From the NCBI RefSeq assembly GCF_014203555.1, contig NZ_JACHJH010000002.1, positions 652,791 through 716,790 of the forward strand: a DNA stretch of 64,000 bases. Reading direction: 5' to 3'. Positions 46,715-55,179 of this stretch are shown one piece after another (position 1 is the first letter of the stretch; each line of letters opens with the position of its first letter). Source of the DNA: Streptomyces olivoverticillatus (GTDB taxonomy: Bacteria > Actinomycetota > Actinomycetes > Streptomycetales > Streptomycetaceae). The position numbers and the translations under genes were made by a program. Under the pieces are notes generated by a model. It searched no databases. It was not told where the DNA came from and saw only the letters and a program-made list of their open reading frames with translations.

Positions 46715-47602
46715 ATGCCCATCGACCCCGCCAAGGCCACCTCCGCCGAACCGCGGCGCACCCCGCTCACCTGGAACCCCAAGGACATCCTGCTCTACCA
46801 CCTCGGTGTCGGGGCCGGATCGGGCCAGGGCCGGGCCCACCCCGCCACCGACCCCGACGAGCTCCGCTACACCCTGGAGAGCCGGCTGCACGTCCTGCCC
46901 AGCTTCGCCACCGTCGCGGGCGGCGGCATGGCCGCCGAGGGCGGCGGGCTCTCGGCCCCCGGCATCGACGTCGACCTCTCCGCGGTGCTGCACGGCGGAC
47001 AGACCGTCACCCTCCACCGCCCGCTGCCCGTCCGCGCCGAAGCGGCCGTCCAGACCTCGCGCGTCGCCGCCGTGTACGACAAGGGCAAGGCCGCCGTCAT
47101 CGTGACCCGGGCCGACGTGGCCGACGCCGACGGGCCACTGTGGACGAGCGTCAGCGAGATCTTCGTCAAGGGCGAGGGCGGCTTCGGCGGCGAGCGCGGC
47201 ACCACCACCCGCCTCGAAGTCCCCGCCGCCGCACCCGACCTGACGGCCGACCGTCCCATCCGCGAGGACCAGGCCCTCCTCTACCGCCTCTCGGGCGACT
47301 GGAACCCCCTGCACGCCGACCCCGAGTTCGCCGCCCTCGCCGGATTCGACCGGCCGATCCTGCACGGTCTGTGCTCGTACGGCATCGTCCTCAAGGCCGT
47401 CGTCGACACCGCGCTCGGCGGCGACGTCACCCGCGTGCGCTCGTACACCACCCGCTTCGCCGGAGTCGTCTTCCCCGGCGAGACCCTGCGGGTGCGGATG
47501 TGGCGCGACACCCCGGCCCCGGGCCGCATCCAGGTGACCGCGACCGCCGTCGAGCGCGACGACGCGCCCGTCCTCACGGACACGGTCGTGGAGCACAGCT
47601 GA
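46715..47602 (+). CDS. MaoC family enoyl-CoA hydratase (hydratase 2, Hsd4B-like)
   Basis: The 295-residue protein is a double hot-dog fold. The second half has the hydratase 2 motif LSGDWNPLHADPEFAALAGF followed by DRPILHGLCSYG, with the catalytic Asp and His. This matches the hydratase part of MFE-2 and mycobacterial Hsd4B, which hydrates the steroid side-chain enoyl-CoA. GAAGGAG lies upstream of the ATG. A KstR-type operator precedes the gene. It heads an operon with an alcohol dehydrogenase and an SDR. Confidence 0.85.
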   Translation: MPIDPAKATSAEPRRTPLTWNPKDILLYHLGVGAGSGQGRAHPATDPDELRYTLESRLHVLPSFATVAGGGMAAEGGGLSAPGIDVDLSAVLHGGQTVTLHRPLPVRAEAAVQTSRVAAVYDKGKAAVIVTRADVADADGPLWTSVSEIFVKGEGGFGGERGTTTRLEVPAAAPDLTADRPIREDQALLYRLSGDWNPLHADPEFAALAGFDRPILHGLCSYGIVLKAVVDTALGGDVTRVRSYTTRFAGVVFPGETLRVRMWRDTPAPGRIQVTATAVERDDAPVLTDTVVEHS

Positions 47603-47638
47603 GAGCAGGCAAGCCCACCCGACGAAGGGAGCTCCGCC

Positions 47639-48715
47639 ATGCGCGCCGCCGTCCTGCACGAGACCGGCCAGGACAAGCTCGAAGTCCTCGACGACGTCGA
47701 AGCCGCCGGATTCGGCCCCGGCAAGGTCAGGCTCCGCGTCCGGGCCGCCGGACTGTGCCATTCCGACCTCTCCGCGATGTCCGGTGTCCTCCCGCAGCCC
47801 GCCCCGCTCGTGCCCGGCCACGAAGGCGCGGGCGACGTCCTCGACGTCGGCGAGGGCGTGACCTCCGTCAAGCGCGGCGACCGCGTCCTGATCTGCTGGC
47901 TGCCCGCCTGCGGCGCCTGCGCCCCCTGCGGGCGCGGCCAGAGCCATCTGTGCCTCGCCGGATTCGCGAAGTCCGGCACCCCCAACTTCACCCGGCACGA
48001 CAAGGGCATCTTCGGCTTCGTGGGCACCGGCACCTTCGCCGAGGAGCTCGTCGTCGACGCCGCCTGCGCCGTGCCGGTCCCCGACGACGTGCCCTACGAG
48101 ATCGCGGCCCTCCTCGGCTGCGGGGTCACCACCGGGCTGGGCGCGGCCCTCAACACCGCGCGCGTGGCGCCGGGCTCGTCGGTCGCCGTCGTCGGCTGCG
48201 GCGGCGTCGGCGTCTCCGCGATCCAGGGCGCCCGGGTCTGCGGCGCCGCCCAGATCGTCGCCGTCGACCCCGTCGAGTCCCGGCGCGAGGCGGCCCTGCG
48301 CCTGGGCGCCACCGAGGCCGTCGCCCCCGAGGGCCTGGCCGACGCCAAGGCCCGCATCACCGGCGGCGAGGGCTTCGACTACGTCTTCGAGGTCGTCGGC
48401 AAGTCCGGCACCGCCCGCGCCGCCTACGAGGCGACCCGGCGCGGCGGCACGCTCTGCGTCGTCGGGGCCGGCGCCGCGGACGACCGGCTGTCCTTCAACA
48501 TGTTCGAGCTCTTCTTCGACGAGAAGAGGATCCTGCCGTCGCTGTACGGCGGAGGCGACGCCCTGCGCTCCTACGAACGCGCCATCGCGCTGTGGCGGGC
48601 GGGCCGCATCGACCTGGAGGGCCTGATCACCCACCGTGTGCCGCTGAGCCGGATCAACGACGCGATCGATCAGATGCGCACGGGCGAGGCGCTGCGCACC
48701 TGGATCACGATGTAA
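47639..48715 (+). CDS. Zn-dependent alcohol dehydrogenase
   Basis: The 358-residue enzyme has the catalytic zinc site GLCHSDLSAMSG and PGHEGAGDVLDVG, the structural zinc Cys cluster CGACAPCGRGQSHLC, and the nucleotide motif VVGCGGVGVSAIQGA. FDYVFEVVGKSG follows. It resembles the AdhE-type group of actinobacteria, some of which need mycothiol. It probably oxidises an alcohol intermediate of the same pathway as its neighbours. It starts 37 bases after the MaoC gene. Confidence 0.85.
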   Translation: MRAAVLHETGQDKLEVLDDVEAAGFGPGKVRLRVRAAGLCHSDLSAMSGVLPQPAPLVPGHEGAGDVLDVGEGVTSVKRGDRVLICWLPACGACAPCGRGQSHLCLAGFAKSGTPNFTRHDKGIFGFVGTGTFAEELVVDAACAVPVPDDVPYEIAALLGCGVTTGLGAALNTARVAPGSSVAVVGCGGVGVSAIQGARVCGAAQIVAVDPVESRREAALRLGATEAVAPEGLADAKARITGGEGFDYVFEVVGKSGTARAAYEATRRGGTLCVVGAGAADDRLSFNMFELFFDEKRILPSLYGGGDALRSYERAIALWRAGRIDLEGLITHRVPLSRINDAIDQMRTGEALRTWITM

Positions 48716-48729
48716 CGGAGGGAAGGGAC

Positions 48730-49665
48730 ATGGGAGTGCTGGACGGCAGGACCGCGGTCGTCACCGGCGCCGGGCGGGGCCTCGGCCGCGCCGAGGCCCT
48801 GGAGCTGGCCCGGCACGGCGCCCGCGTCGTCGTCAACGACTACGGCCGCCCCGGCCGCGACGGCTCCGGCGAGGCGTCCGCGGCGCCCGCCGAGTCCGTG
48901 GCCGCCGAGATCCGGGCGGCGGGCGGCACCGCCACGGCGCACGTGGGCGACGTCGCCGACTTCGAGCAGGCCCGCGACCTCGTCCGGCTGGCCGTGGACA
49001 CCTACGGCTCCCTGGACGTGCTGGTCAACAACGCGGGCATCCTCCGCGACCGGATGGTCTTCTCCATGACCGAGGAGGAGTGGGACTCGGTCCTGCGCGT
49101 GCACCTGAAAGGCCACTTCAACACGGTCCGCTTCGCCGCCGCCCTGTGGCGCGAGCGCTCCAAGGCGGCCGGGGCGCCGGTGTACGGACGGATCGTCAAC
49201 ACCTCCTCGGAGGCGTTCCTGGCGGGCTCGGCCGGCCAGCCCAATTACGCGGCGGCGAAGGGCGGCATCGTGGGCCTCACGATGTCGACGGCCGAGGCGC
49301 TGCGCAAGTACGGGGTGACGGTGAACGCGATCTGCCCGCGGGCCCGCACCAGGATGACGGAGGACGTCTTCGGTGCGCCGCCCGAGGAGGGGCTCGACCC
49401 GCTGGCGCCGGAGCATGTCGCTCCGCTGGTGGCTTATCTGGCCTCGCCGAGGGCGGCGCAGGTGACCGGGCAGGTCTTCGTCGTCCACGGGGGCATGGTG
49501 GCGGCGCTGGAGCGGCCGAAGGTGGCGGCGCAGTTCGACGCGGAAGGGGACGTCTTCACGGTGGGCGAACTGGACGCGGCCCTGACCCCTTATTACGCGG
49601 CGCGCCCGGGCCGGGAGACATTCGCGGCGGTGGAGGTGATGGGACTGAAACGCCGGGCGGGCTGA
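48730..49665 (+). CDS. SDR family dehydrogenase (Hsd4A-like)
   Basis: The 311-residue protein has the cofactor loop VVTGAGRGLGRAEAL, DVLVNNAGILRDRM, the catalytic Ser in NTSSEAFLAGS and Tyr/Lys in QPNYAAAKGGIVG. The pattern VVVNDYGRPG and the length match the 3-hydroxyacyl-CoA dehydrogenase part of MFE-2 and mycobacterial Hsd4A. With the MaoC protein it would perform the hydration and oxidation steps of one beta-oxidation round. It follows the alcohol dehydrogenase after 14 bases. Confidence 0.85.
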   Translation: MGVLDGRTAVVTGAGRGLGRAEALELARHGARVVVNDYGRPGRDGSGEASAAPAESVAAEIRAAGGTATAHVGDVADFEQARDLVRLAVDTYGSLDVLVNNAGILRDRMVFSMTEEEWDSVLRVHLKGHFNTVRFAAALWRERSKAAGAPVYGRIVNTSSEAFLAGSAGQPNYAAAKGGIVGLTMSTAEALRKYGVTVNAICPRARTRMTEDVFGAPPEEGLDPLAPEHVAPLVAYLASPRAAQVTGQVFVVHGGMVAALERPKVAAQFDAEGDVFTVGELDAALTPYYAARPGRETFAAVEVMGLKRRAG

Positions 49666-49686
49666 GGGGCCCGCCCGGCGCGGAGG

Positions 49687-49830
49687 TCAGTTCGTCTCGC
49701 CCTGGCGGCGGTGCTTGCCATGGGCGTGGGCTTGGTCGTTCTCCGAAGACGCAGGGCCACGGTGCCTGCCGGTCCCGGCGGCTGCGGCCTGGGCGGACGC
49801 CTCGGTCGTGTCGGTTCGGGCATCGGACAT
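49687..49830 (-). CDS. Small hypothetical protein (47 aa)
   Basis: An ATG at 49830 opens a 47-codon frame with MSDARTDTTEASAQAAAAG and GRHRGPASSENDQAHAHGKH; the composition is polar, His-rich and disordered. GGAG lies 10 bases before the ATG. It lies between the SDR stop and the beta-propeller-like gene. The low-complexity, hydrophilic sequence offers no family. The ribosome binding site and position support it moderately. Confidence 0.5.
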   Translation of the reverse strand: MSDARTDTTEASAQAAAAGTGRHRGPASSENDQAHAHGKHRRQGETN

Positions 49831-50008
49831 GGGGAAGTCACTCCGTCGAGGTGTGGGTGCAAGCGGTACGCGTCGGGGCCGCTGGCAGCGGCGCACGGTG
49901 TCAGACGTCGACGCCAACACACTTTCCACGCACGACCATGCGCGACCCCCGTCCCACTCTAACGGGGCCTTGATCACCCAGCCACTCGGACTATCGGCGT
50001 GTCCATGG

Positions 50009-51190
50009 TCAAACCGGCTTGCGCGCGCACGGTGCCTGTTGCAGCGGCACCGGCCGCAGCGCGCTCGCCGGATCGACCTCCTCGTCGTCCTCCTCTTCTT
50101 CTTCCTCCAGTGCGGCGGCCTTGGCGGAGATGGGGCCGGACACGGCCGTCGTCTCCTCCGGCAGCCGCAGTCTCGCCAGCGCGCACGGCACCCCGGGCGT
50201 GACGTACGGCAGCTTGAGCTCCGCGTCGGCGGTCCACATCCCGGCGCCCGCGAGCCACCCGGCCGGCCCGGTGAACTGCTGCAGCCGCTTGGTGACGGGC
50301 CGCCAGACCCCCACCCAGCTGCCCGCCGCCCCCCGGTCGATCCGGAACGCCACGAAGCACTCCTCGGGCGCCAGCCCCTGGCCCGGCTGGGCGGCGAAGG
50401 GGGTGAGGTGGGCGTCGGGCAGCCGCAGGCAGCCGGGGAAGCGCACCGGGCGGGACGAGCCGAGCACGCCCCACCCGAGCCGGTCGGTGCCGGGCGCATC
50501 CGACCGTACGAGCAGCAGGCCGCTGTCCAGCTCGGCCATCAGCAGCCGGTCGTTGCTCTTCTCGGTGATCTGCAGCAGCGGGCTGACCTCGCCGCCCCGG
50601 CGCAGATCGACGACGACGGCCTTGGTCAGCCCGTCCAGCTCCCGGTCCAGGGCGAGCAGCCGCCCCGACCGGTCCAGCCAGGTGCCGCCGGTGCACCGGC
50701 CGGGCACGGTGGCCAGCAGCTCGGGGCCGCCGCTGCCGCCGTGCACCAGCCACAGCGCCGTGGACCTCTCGCGGTGCACCAGCGCGTACGCGGACGAGCC
50801 GTCCGGCGCGGGCGGCAGCAGCGACAGGTACAGGCACTCGATCGCGCCGAGGGGCAGCTCGCCCGTGCCGGGGCCGGCCGGGTAGAGCAGCGAGAGCGCG
50901 AACCGCTCGGCGACCCGGCGCCGGATCAGCACCCGGCCGTCGGCCAGCGGCAGCACCTCGCTGTCGGCCTCCTCGGGCTGCTTGCCGCGCAGCGAGACCG
51001 CGTACGGTTCGGGGCCGTCGAGCGTCCAGCGCTCCGGAAACCAGCCATCCGCACCGCGACCGAGCGCCAGCCGGGCCGCGTACGAGCCGTTCACCGTGAC
51101 CGTGAAAGCCGCCCGTCTCATGTCCGCCGAGGCACTCGGGGGAGCGCCGGCAGGCGTGCTCTGGGTGTCGTGGGGAGCACAGACCGTCAT
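50009..51190 (-). CDS. Conserved hypothetical protein, propeller-like, acidic tail
   Basis: The 393-residue protein has no signal peptide. It shows repeated strands of the type LLATVPGRCTGGTWLDRSGRL and LLMAELDSGLLLVRSDAPG that suggest a beta-propeller. A tail of nine acidic residues (EEEEEEDDEE) lies near 370. GGAGG about 11 bases before the ATG at 51190 supports this start; an in-frame ATG lies at 51211. I do not recognise the family. It is divergent from the Nif3 operon. Confidence 0.65.
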   Translation of the reverse strand: MTVCAPHDTQSTPAGAPPSASADMRRAAFTVTVNGSYAARLALGRGADGWFPERWTLDGPEPYAVSLRGKQPEEADSEVLPLADGRVLIRRRVAERFALSLLYPAGPGTGELPLGAIECLYLSLLPPAPDGSSAYALVHRERSTALWLVHGGSGGPELLATVPGRCTGGTWLDRSGRLLALDRELDGLTKAVVVDLRRGGEVSPLLQITEKSNDRLLMAELDSGLLLVRSDAPGTDRLGWGVLGSSRPVRFPGCLRLPDAHLTPFAAQPGQGLAPEECFVAFRIDRGAAGSWVGVWRPVTKRLQQFTGPAGWLAGAGMWTADAELKLPYVTPGVPCALARLRLPEETTAVSGPISAKAAALEEEEEEDDEEVDPASALRPVPLQQAPCARKPV

Positions 51191-51457
51191 GAGAAACGTC
51201 ACCTCCGGCACTGAACGTAGTTATCGCGCTTCGCGTTTAACCCTCCGACCTCTGCCGGTTCACGCTTAAGGGTGGAGATTGTCCGATTCGCCTGAGGATC
51301 GGGCGGCAAATGTGCTTCGTCTTCCGCAGCGAGGGAGGCGAGGCGGGCCCCGGCGCCCGCCGGTGGCCGGCCCGGCCCTCTTGACCCGGCCCCGCTCACC
51401 TGCACCGGGGCGGGCGCTAGTGAAGCACCGGCACGCCAGGCAGGTAGCCTTTCCCCC

Positions 51458-52300
51458 GTGCCCGCACTGTCTGAAGTCATCGCCGCCCTCGAAGCTCTCT
51501 GGCCCCCGGAGCGGGCCGAGCAGTGGGACGCCGTCGGCACGGTCTGCGGCGACCCGGACGCAACGGTCGGCCGGGTCCTCTTCGCCGTCGACCCCGTGCA
51601 GGAGGTCGTGGACGAAGCCGTGCGGCTCGGCGCCGACCTGCTCGTCACCCACCACCCGCTCTACCTGCGCGGTACGACGACCGTCGCGGCCTCCACCTTC
51701 AAGGGCCGCGCCGTGCACACCCTCATCAAGCACGACATCGCCCTGCACGTCGCGCACACCAACGCCGACCGCGCCGACCCCGGAGTCTCCGACGCCCTCG
51801 CCGGCGCCCTGGACCTGCGCGTCACCGGCCCTCTCGTGCCCGACCCCACCGACCCCGAGGGCCGCCGCGGCCTCGGCCGGATCTGCGCGCTCGACCCGCC
51901 GCTGACCCTCGGCGAATTCGCCGAGCGCGCCGCCAAGCGGCTGCCCGCCACCGCGCAGGGCATCCGCGTCGCCGGCGACCCGGAGCGCACGATCCGCACG
52001 GTCGCCGTCTGCGGCGGCTCCGGCGACTCCCTCTTCGACGAGGTGCGGGCCGCCGGCGTCGACGCCTACGTCACCGCCGACCTGCGCCACCACCCCGCCT
52101 CCGAGGCACGGGAGCACGGCCCGCTCGCGCTGGTCGACGCCGCCCACTGGGCCACCGAGTGGCCCTGGACCGAGCAGGCCGCGGCCCAGCTCGACGAGAT
52201 TTCCGACCGGCACGGCTGGGGCCTGCGCACCCACGTCTCCCGTACGGTCACCGACCCCTGGACCGCCCACGCGGCGTCCACCACTCATTACCATTCATAG
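51458..52300 (+). CDS. Nif3-like dinuclear metal centre protein
   Basis: The 280-residue protein has the metal ligands of the family: LLVTHHPLYLRG near residue 67, VAHTNADRADPGVSDAL near 103, VTADLRHHPASEA near 207 and LVDAAHWATEWPW near 225. Nif3 proteins form hexameric rings with two metals per subunit; proposed roles include GTP cyclohydrolase-like or hydrolase activity. The GTG at 51458 follows TAGCCT and probably starts a leaderless message. It is the first gene of an operon with the zinc-ribbon protein and RNase H. Confidence 0.88.
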   Translation: MPALSEVIAALEALWPPERAEQWDAVGTVCGDPDATVGRVLFAVDPVQEVVDEAVRLGADLLVTHHPLYLRGTTTVAASTFKGRAVHTLIKHDIALHVAHTNADRADPGVSDALAGALDLRVTGPLVPDPTDPEGRRGLGRICALDPPLTLGEFAERAAKRLPATAQGIRVAGDPERTIRTVAVCGGSGDSLFDEVRAAGVDAYVTADLRHHPASEAREHGPLALVDAAHWATEWPWTEQAAAQLDEISDRHGWGLRTHVSRTVTDPWTAHAASTTHYHS

Positions 52301-52310
52301 GAGCCCCCAA

Positions 52311-53054
52311 CTGAACGCCGCGCCCGCCGACCAGATCCGCCTCCTCGACCTCCAGGCCCTGGACGTCCGCCTCTCCCAGCTCGCGCACAAGCGCAAGAGC
52401 CTGCCCGAGCACGCCGAGATCCAGTCCCTCGAAGGCGACCTCGCCCAGCACCGCGACCTCCTCGTCGCCGCGCAGACCGAGGAGAGCGACACCGCCCGCG
52501 AGCAGACCAAGGCCGAGCAGGACGTCGACCAGGTCCGCCAGCGTGCCGCCCGCGACCAGCAGCGCCTGGACTCCGGCGCCGGGATGTCCCCCAAGGACCT
52601 GGAGAACCTCCAGCACGAGGTGGCCTCCCTCGCCAAGCGCCAGGGCGACCTGGAGGACGTCGTCCTCGAGGTCATGGAGCGCCGCGAGGCCGCCCAGGAG
52701 CGCGTCACCGAGCTGACCGGCCGCGTCGAGTCCGTCCAGGCCAAGGTCAACGACGCGGTGGCCCGCCGCGAGACCGCCACCAGGGAGATCGACGCCGAGA
52801 TCGCCACGGCCACCAAGGAGCGCGAGCTCGTGGCCGGCTCCGTCCCCGAGGGCCTGATCAAGCTCTACGACAAGATCCGCACCCAGTCCGGCGGTGTCGG
52901 CGCGGCCCGCCTCTACCAGCGCCGCTGCGAGGGCTGCCGCCTGGAGCTGAACATCACCGAGATCAACGAGGTCCGGGCCGCCGCGGCCGACGAGGTCGTG
53001 CGCTGCGAGAACTGCCGCCGCATCCTGGTCCGTACGCCCGAGTCCGGCCTGTAA
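52311..53054 (+). CDS. Coiled-coil zinc-ribbon protein (COG1579 type)
   Basis: The 247-residue protein is a long coiled coil (LAHKRKSLPEHAEIQSLEGD through EIATATKERELVAG) followed by a C4 zinc ribbon, CEGCRLELNITEINEVR and CENCRRIL. The start is probably a CTG at 52311, because AGGAG lies 7 bases before it and no ATG, GTG or TTG fits; the reading then begins with NAAPADQIRLLDLQALD. Orthologues sit between Nif3 and RNase H genes in other streptomycetes. The role is uncertain, possibly in RNA or ribosome handling. Confidence 0.8.
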   Translation: MNAAPADQIRLLDLQALDVRLSQLAHKRKSLPEHAEIQSLEGDLAQHRDLLVAAQTEESDTAREQTKAEQDVDQVRQRAARDQQRLDSGAGMSPKDLENLQHEVASLAKRQGDLEDVVLEVMERREAAQERVTELTGRVESVQAKVNDAVARRETATREIDAEIATATKERELVAGSVPEGLIKLYDKIRTQSGGVGAARLYQRRCEGCRLELNITEINEVRAAAADEVVRCENCRRILVRTPESGL

Positions 53055-53060
53055 GCACCC

Positions 53061-54215
53061 ATGGCGAATCGCTTCATCGTCGAGGCGGACGGCGGCTCCC
53101 GGGGCAACCCGGGTCCCGCCGGCTACGGCGCTGTCGTCCTGGACGCCGACAGCGGCGAGGTCGTCGCGGAGGCCGCCGAGTACATCGGCACGGCCACCAA
53201 CAACGTCGCCGAGTACCGGGGCCTGATCGCCGGGCTGGAGGCCGCCAAGGCCGTCGACCCGGACGCGAGCATCCAGGTCCGCATGGACTCCAAGCTCGTC
53301 GTCGAGCAGCTGTCCGGCCGCTGGAAGATCAAGCACCCGGACATGAAGCCGCTGGCCGCGCAGGCGCTGTCCATATTCCCCGCGGGCCGGGTCACGTACC
53401 AGTGGATCCCGCGCGAGAAGAACAAGCACGCGGACCGGCTGGCCAACGAGGCCATGGACGCGGGCAAGGCGGGCAGGCAGTGGGAGCCGGGACGGGCCGC
53501 CGTGCCCGAGCGCCCGCAGGCCGCCCCCGTCGAGCCGCCGCTCGCCGAGCCGAAGGCCGCCCCCGTCGGCTGGGGCGCGGCCGCCGACCTGGGCACCCCC
53601 ACCACCTTCGTCCTGCTCCGCCACGGCGAGACCCCGCTGACCCCGCAGAAGCGCTTCTCGGGCAGCGGCGGCACGGACCCGGAGCTCTCCCCGGCCGGGC
53701 GCCGCCAGGCCGAGGCGACGGCCGCGGCCCTCGCCGCGCGCGGCACCATCCAGGCCGTCGTCAGCTCGCCGATGCGGCGCTGCCGTGAGACGGCGGAGGC
53801 GGTCGCCGGCCGCCTCGGCCTCGACGTCCGTATCGACGAGGGCCTGCGCGAGGCCGACTTCGGCGCCTGGGAGGGCATGACCTTCTCCGAGGTGCGCGAG
53901 CGCTACCCCGACGACCTGGACGCCTGGCTCGCCTCCTCCAAGGCGGCGCCCACGGGCGGCGGCGAGAGCTTCGCCGCGGTCGCCCGGCGCATCGCCGTCT
54001 CGCGGGACAAGCTCCTGGCCCGTTACGCGGGCCGTACGGTGCTGCTGGTGACGCACGTGACGCCGGTCAAGACGCTGGTCCGGCTGGCGCTGGGCGCCCC
54101 GCCGGAGTCGCTGTTCCGGATGGAGCTGTCGGCGGCCTCGCTGTCGGCGGTGGCGTACTACGCCGACGGCAACGCGTCGCTGCGGCTGCTGAACGACACG
54201 TCGCACCTGCGGTGA
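53061..54215 (+). CDS. Bifunctional RNase H / histidine phosphatase
   Basis: The 384-residue protein joins two enzymes. Residues 1-130 are RNase HI: EADGGSRGNPGPAGYG, NVAEYRGLIAGLEAA, VRMDSKLVVEQLSG and HADRLANEAMD hold the acidic residues. After a Pro/Ala linker, residues 175-384 are a phosphoglycerate mutase-type phosphatase with LLRHGETPLTPQKRF, EADFGAWEGM and LLVTHVTPVKTLV. The fusion is typical of actinobacteria (Rv2228c). It removes RNA from RNA-DNA hybrids and probably has alpha-ribazole phosphatase-like activity. It starts 6 bases after the zinc-ribbon gene. Confidence 0.92.
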   Translation: MANRFIVEADGGSRGNPGPAGYGAVVLDADSGEVVAEAAEYIGTATNNVAEYRGLIAGLEAAKAVDPDASIQVRMDSKLVVEQLSGRWKIKHPDMKPLAAQALSIFPAGRVTYQWIPREKNKHADRLANEAMDAGKAGRQWEPGRAAVPERPQAAPVEPPLAEPKAAPVGWGAAADLGTPTTFVLLRHGETPLTPQKRFSGSGGTDPELSPAGRRQAEATAAALAARGTIQAVVSSPMRRCRETAEAVAGRLGLDVRIDEGLREADFGAWEGMTFSEVRERYPDDLDAWLASSKAAPTGGGESFAAVARRIAVSRDKLLARYAGRTVLLVTHVTPVKTLVRLALGAPPESLFRMELSAASLSAVAYYADGNASLRLLNDTSHLR

Positions 54216-54251
54216 ACGGCGGGTCTCCCTGCCGGCCTCTCTGGTACGAGG

Positions 54252-54662
54252 TCAGCGGGAGACCGTGCCCAGCCTCTTGCTCTCCCGGTCCTCGATGTCC
54301 TGCGGGCGGTCGCCGGTGGCGGCGGTCCGGGGGCAGCCGGGGCACGTCCAGAGATCCGGGGTGCCGATGGCCGGCGGCGTCATGTCGACCTCGCAGTGCG
54401 GGCACCGCACGGTGATCGGCTCCACGTGACCGCACGTGCCGCAGACCCACAACGGCCCCTCGCAGTCGTGCTGCCGCCACGCGGTCCGCAGACAGCGGGG
54501 ACACCCCGTCGTGACGATCCCGGCGCCCCGGCTTATCACCGGGGGCTCCGGGGTCGTGTCGGCGTACTCGATGATCTGTGCCCTGATCCGGTCATCCGTG
54601 GTGTTGGCCATCCGCAGGAGATGTGCGACGCGTGAGCGTGCTTCGTCGACAAAATCGTTCAT
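54252..54662 (-). CDS. Hypothetical protein with several CxxC zinc motifs
   Basis: The 136-residue protein has TGCPRCLRTAW, WVCGTCGHVE, VRCPHCEVDM and WTCPGCPRTA: four CxxC pairs that can hold two zinc ions in ribbon folds. The N-terminal part is helical (VDEARSRVAHLLRMANT). It lies next to the CxxC protein at 54702 and an Scr1 regulator. The role is unknown; such proteins in Streptomyces accessory regions often accompany regulators of this kind. Confidence 0.6.
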   Translation of the reverse strand: MNDFVDEARSRVAHLLRMANTTDDRIRAQIIEYADTTPEPPVISRGAGIVTTGCPRCLRTAWRQHDCEGPLWVCGTCGHVEPITVRCPHCEVDMTPPAIGTPDLWTCPGCPRTAATGDRPQDIEDRESKRLGTVSR

Positions 54663-54701
54663 GACGGGCAGCAGATTAGCGCCGACAGCGTGCGGATCGC
54701 G

Positions 54702-55034
54702 TCAGTGTGCGGCCCGCTGATGCAGCCCCATGGCGACGGCCATGGCCGCCGCGGTCTGCGGACATCCCGCCTCGATGGCCTTGGCGCGCCTGCGCTTGAT
54801 GTCCGCGCACTCGAGGCAGCGGTACGTCATCAGCCGCCGCAGTCCGGTGATGATCTGTTCCACGACGTCCACCCGAAGGGGCGGGAATTGCACGTATGCA
54901 CTCCCGCTCATGGGCTGGCCGGGGGTGAACCGCAGGGCCCACCCGTGATCGCGGCACACGGATTGCAGCGCGGCGGCGGTCTGGGCGGCGAGGGTACGCA
55001 GGTCTGCGTCGGTGGTGGTGGGGGCTGATGCCAT
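54702..55034 (-). CDS. Conserved small protein with CLECADIK and MG-HQRA-H motifs
   Basis: The 110-residue protein has a helix-rich N-terminus (LRTLAAQTAAALQSVCRDHG), VQFPPLRVDVVEQIITGLRR and a C-terminal part YRCLECADIKRRRAKAIEA followed by AMAVAMGLHQRAAH. The end is shared with the small protein at 2030-2224. GAGGAACCC precedes the ATG at 55034. It is divergent from the Scr1 regulator. The conserved Cys pair and His suggest metal binding. Confidence 0.6.
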   Translation of the reverse strand: MASAPTTTDADLRTLAAQTAAALQSVCRDHGWALRFTPGQPMSGSAYVQFPPLRVDVVEQIITGLRRLMTYRCLECADIKRRRAKAIEAGCPQTAAAMAVAMGLHQRAAH

Positions 55035-55179
55035 CCGGGTTCCTCGGTGCGTGCTGGGCGTTTGTGGATCACCCTCGTGTGGGTGACCAACTACTTGTTG
55101 TGCGTACAGAGTTCCGTGTTGCGGCCTACTCTCACAACGTTTTGCACGTGCCATGGGCAACCTGTCACAGGGGGCGGAC

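Noticed and set aside
45403..49665. Frame extending far upstream of the SDR gene
   Set aside because: Only the part from 48730 has SDR motifs and a ribosome binding site; the rest is antisense or out of frame to the kinase, MaoC and alcohol dehydrogenase genes.
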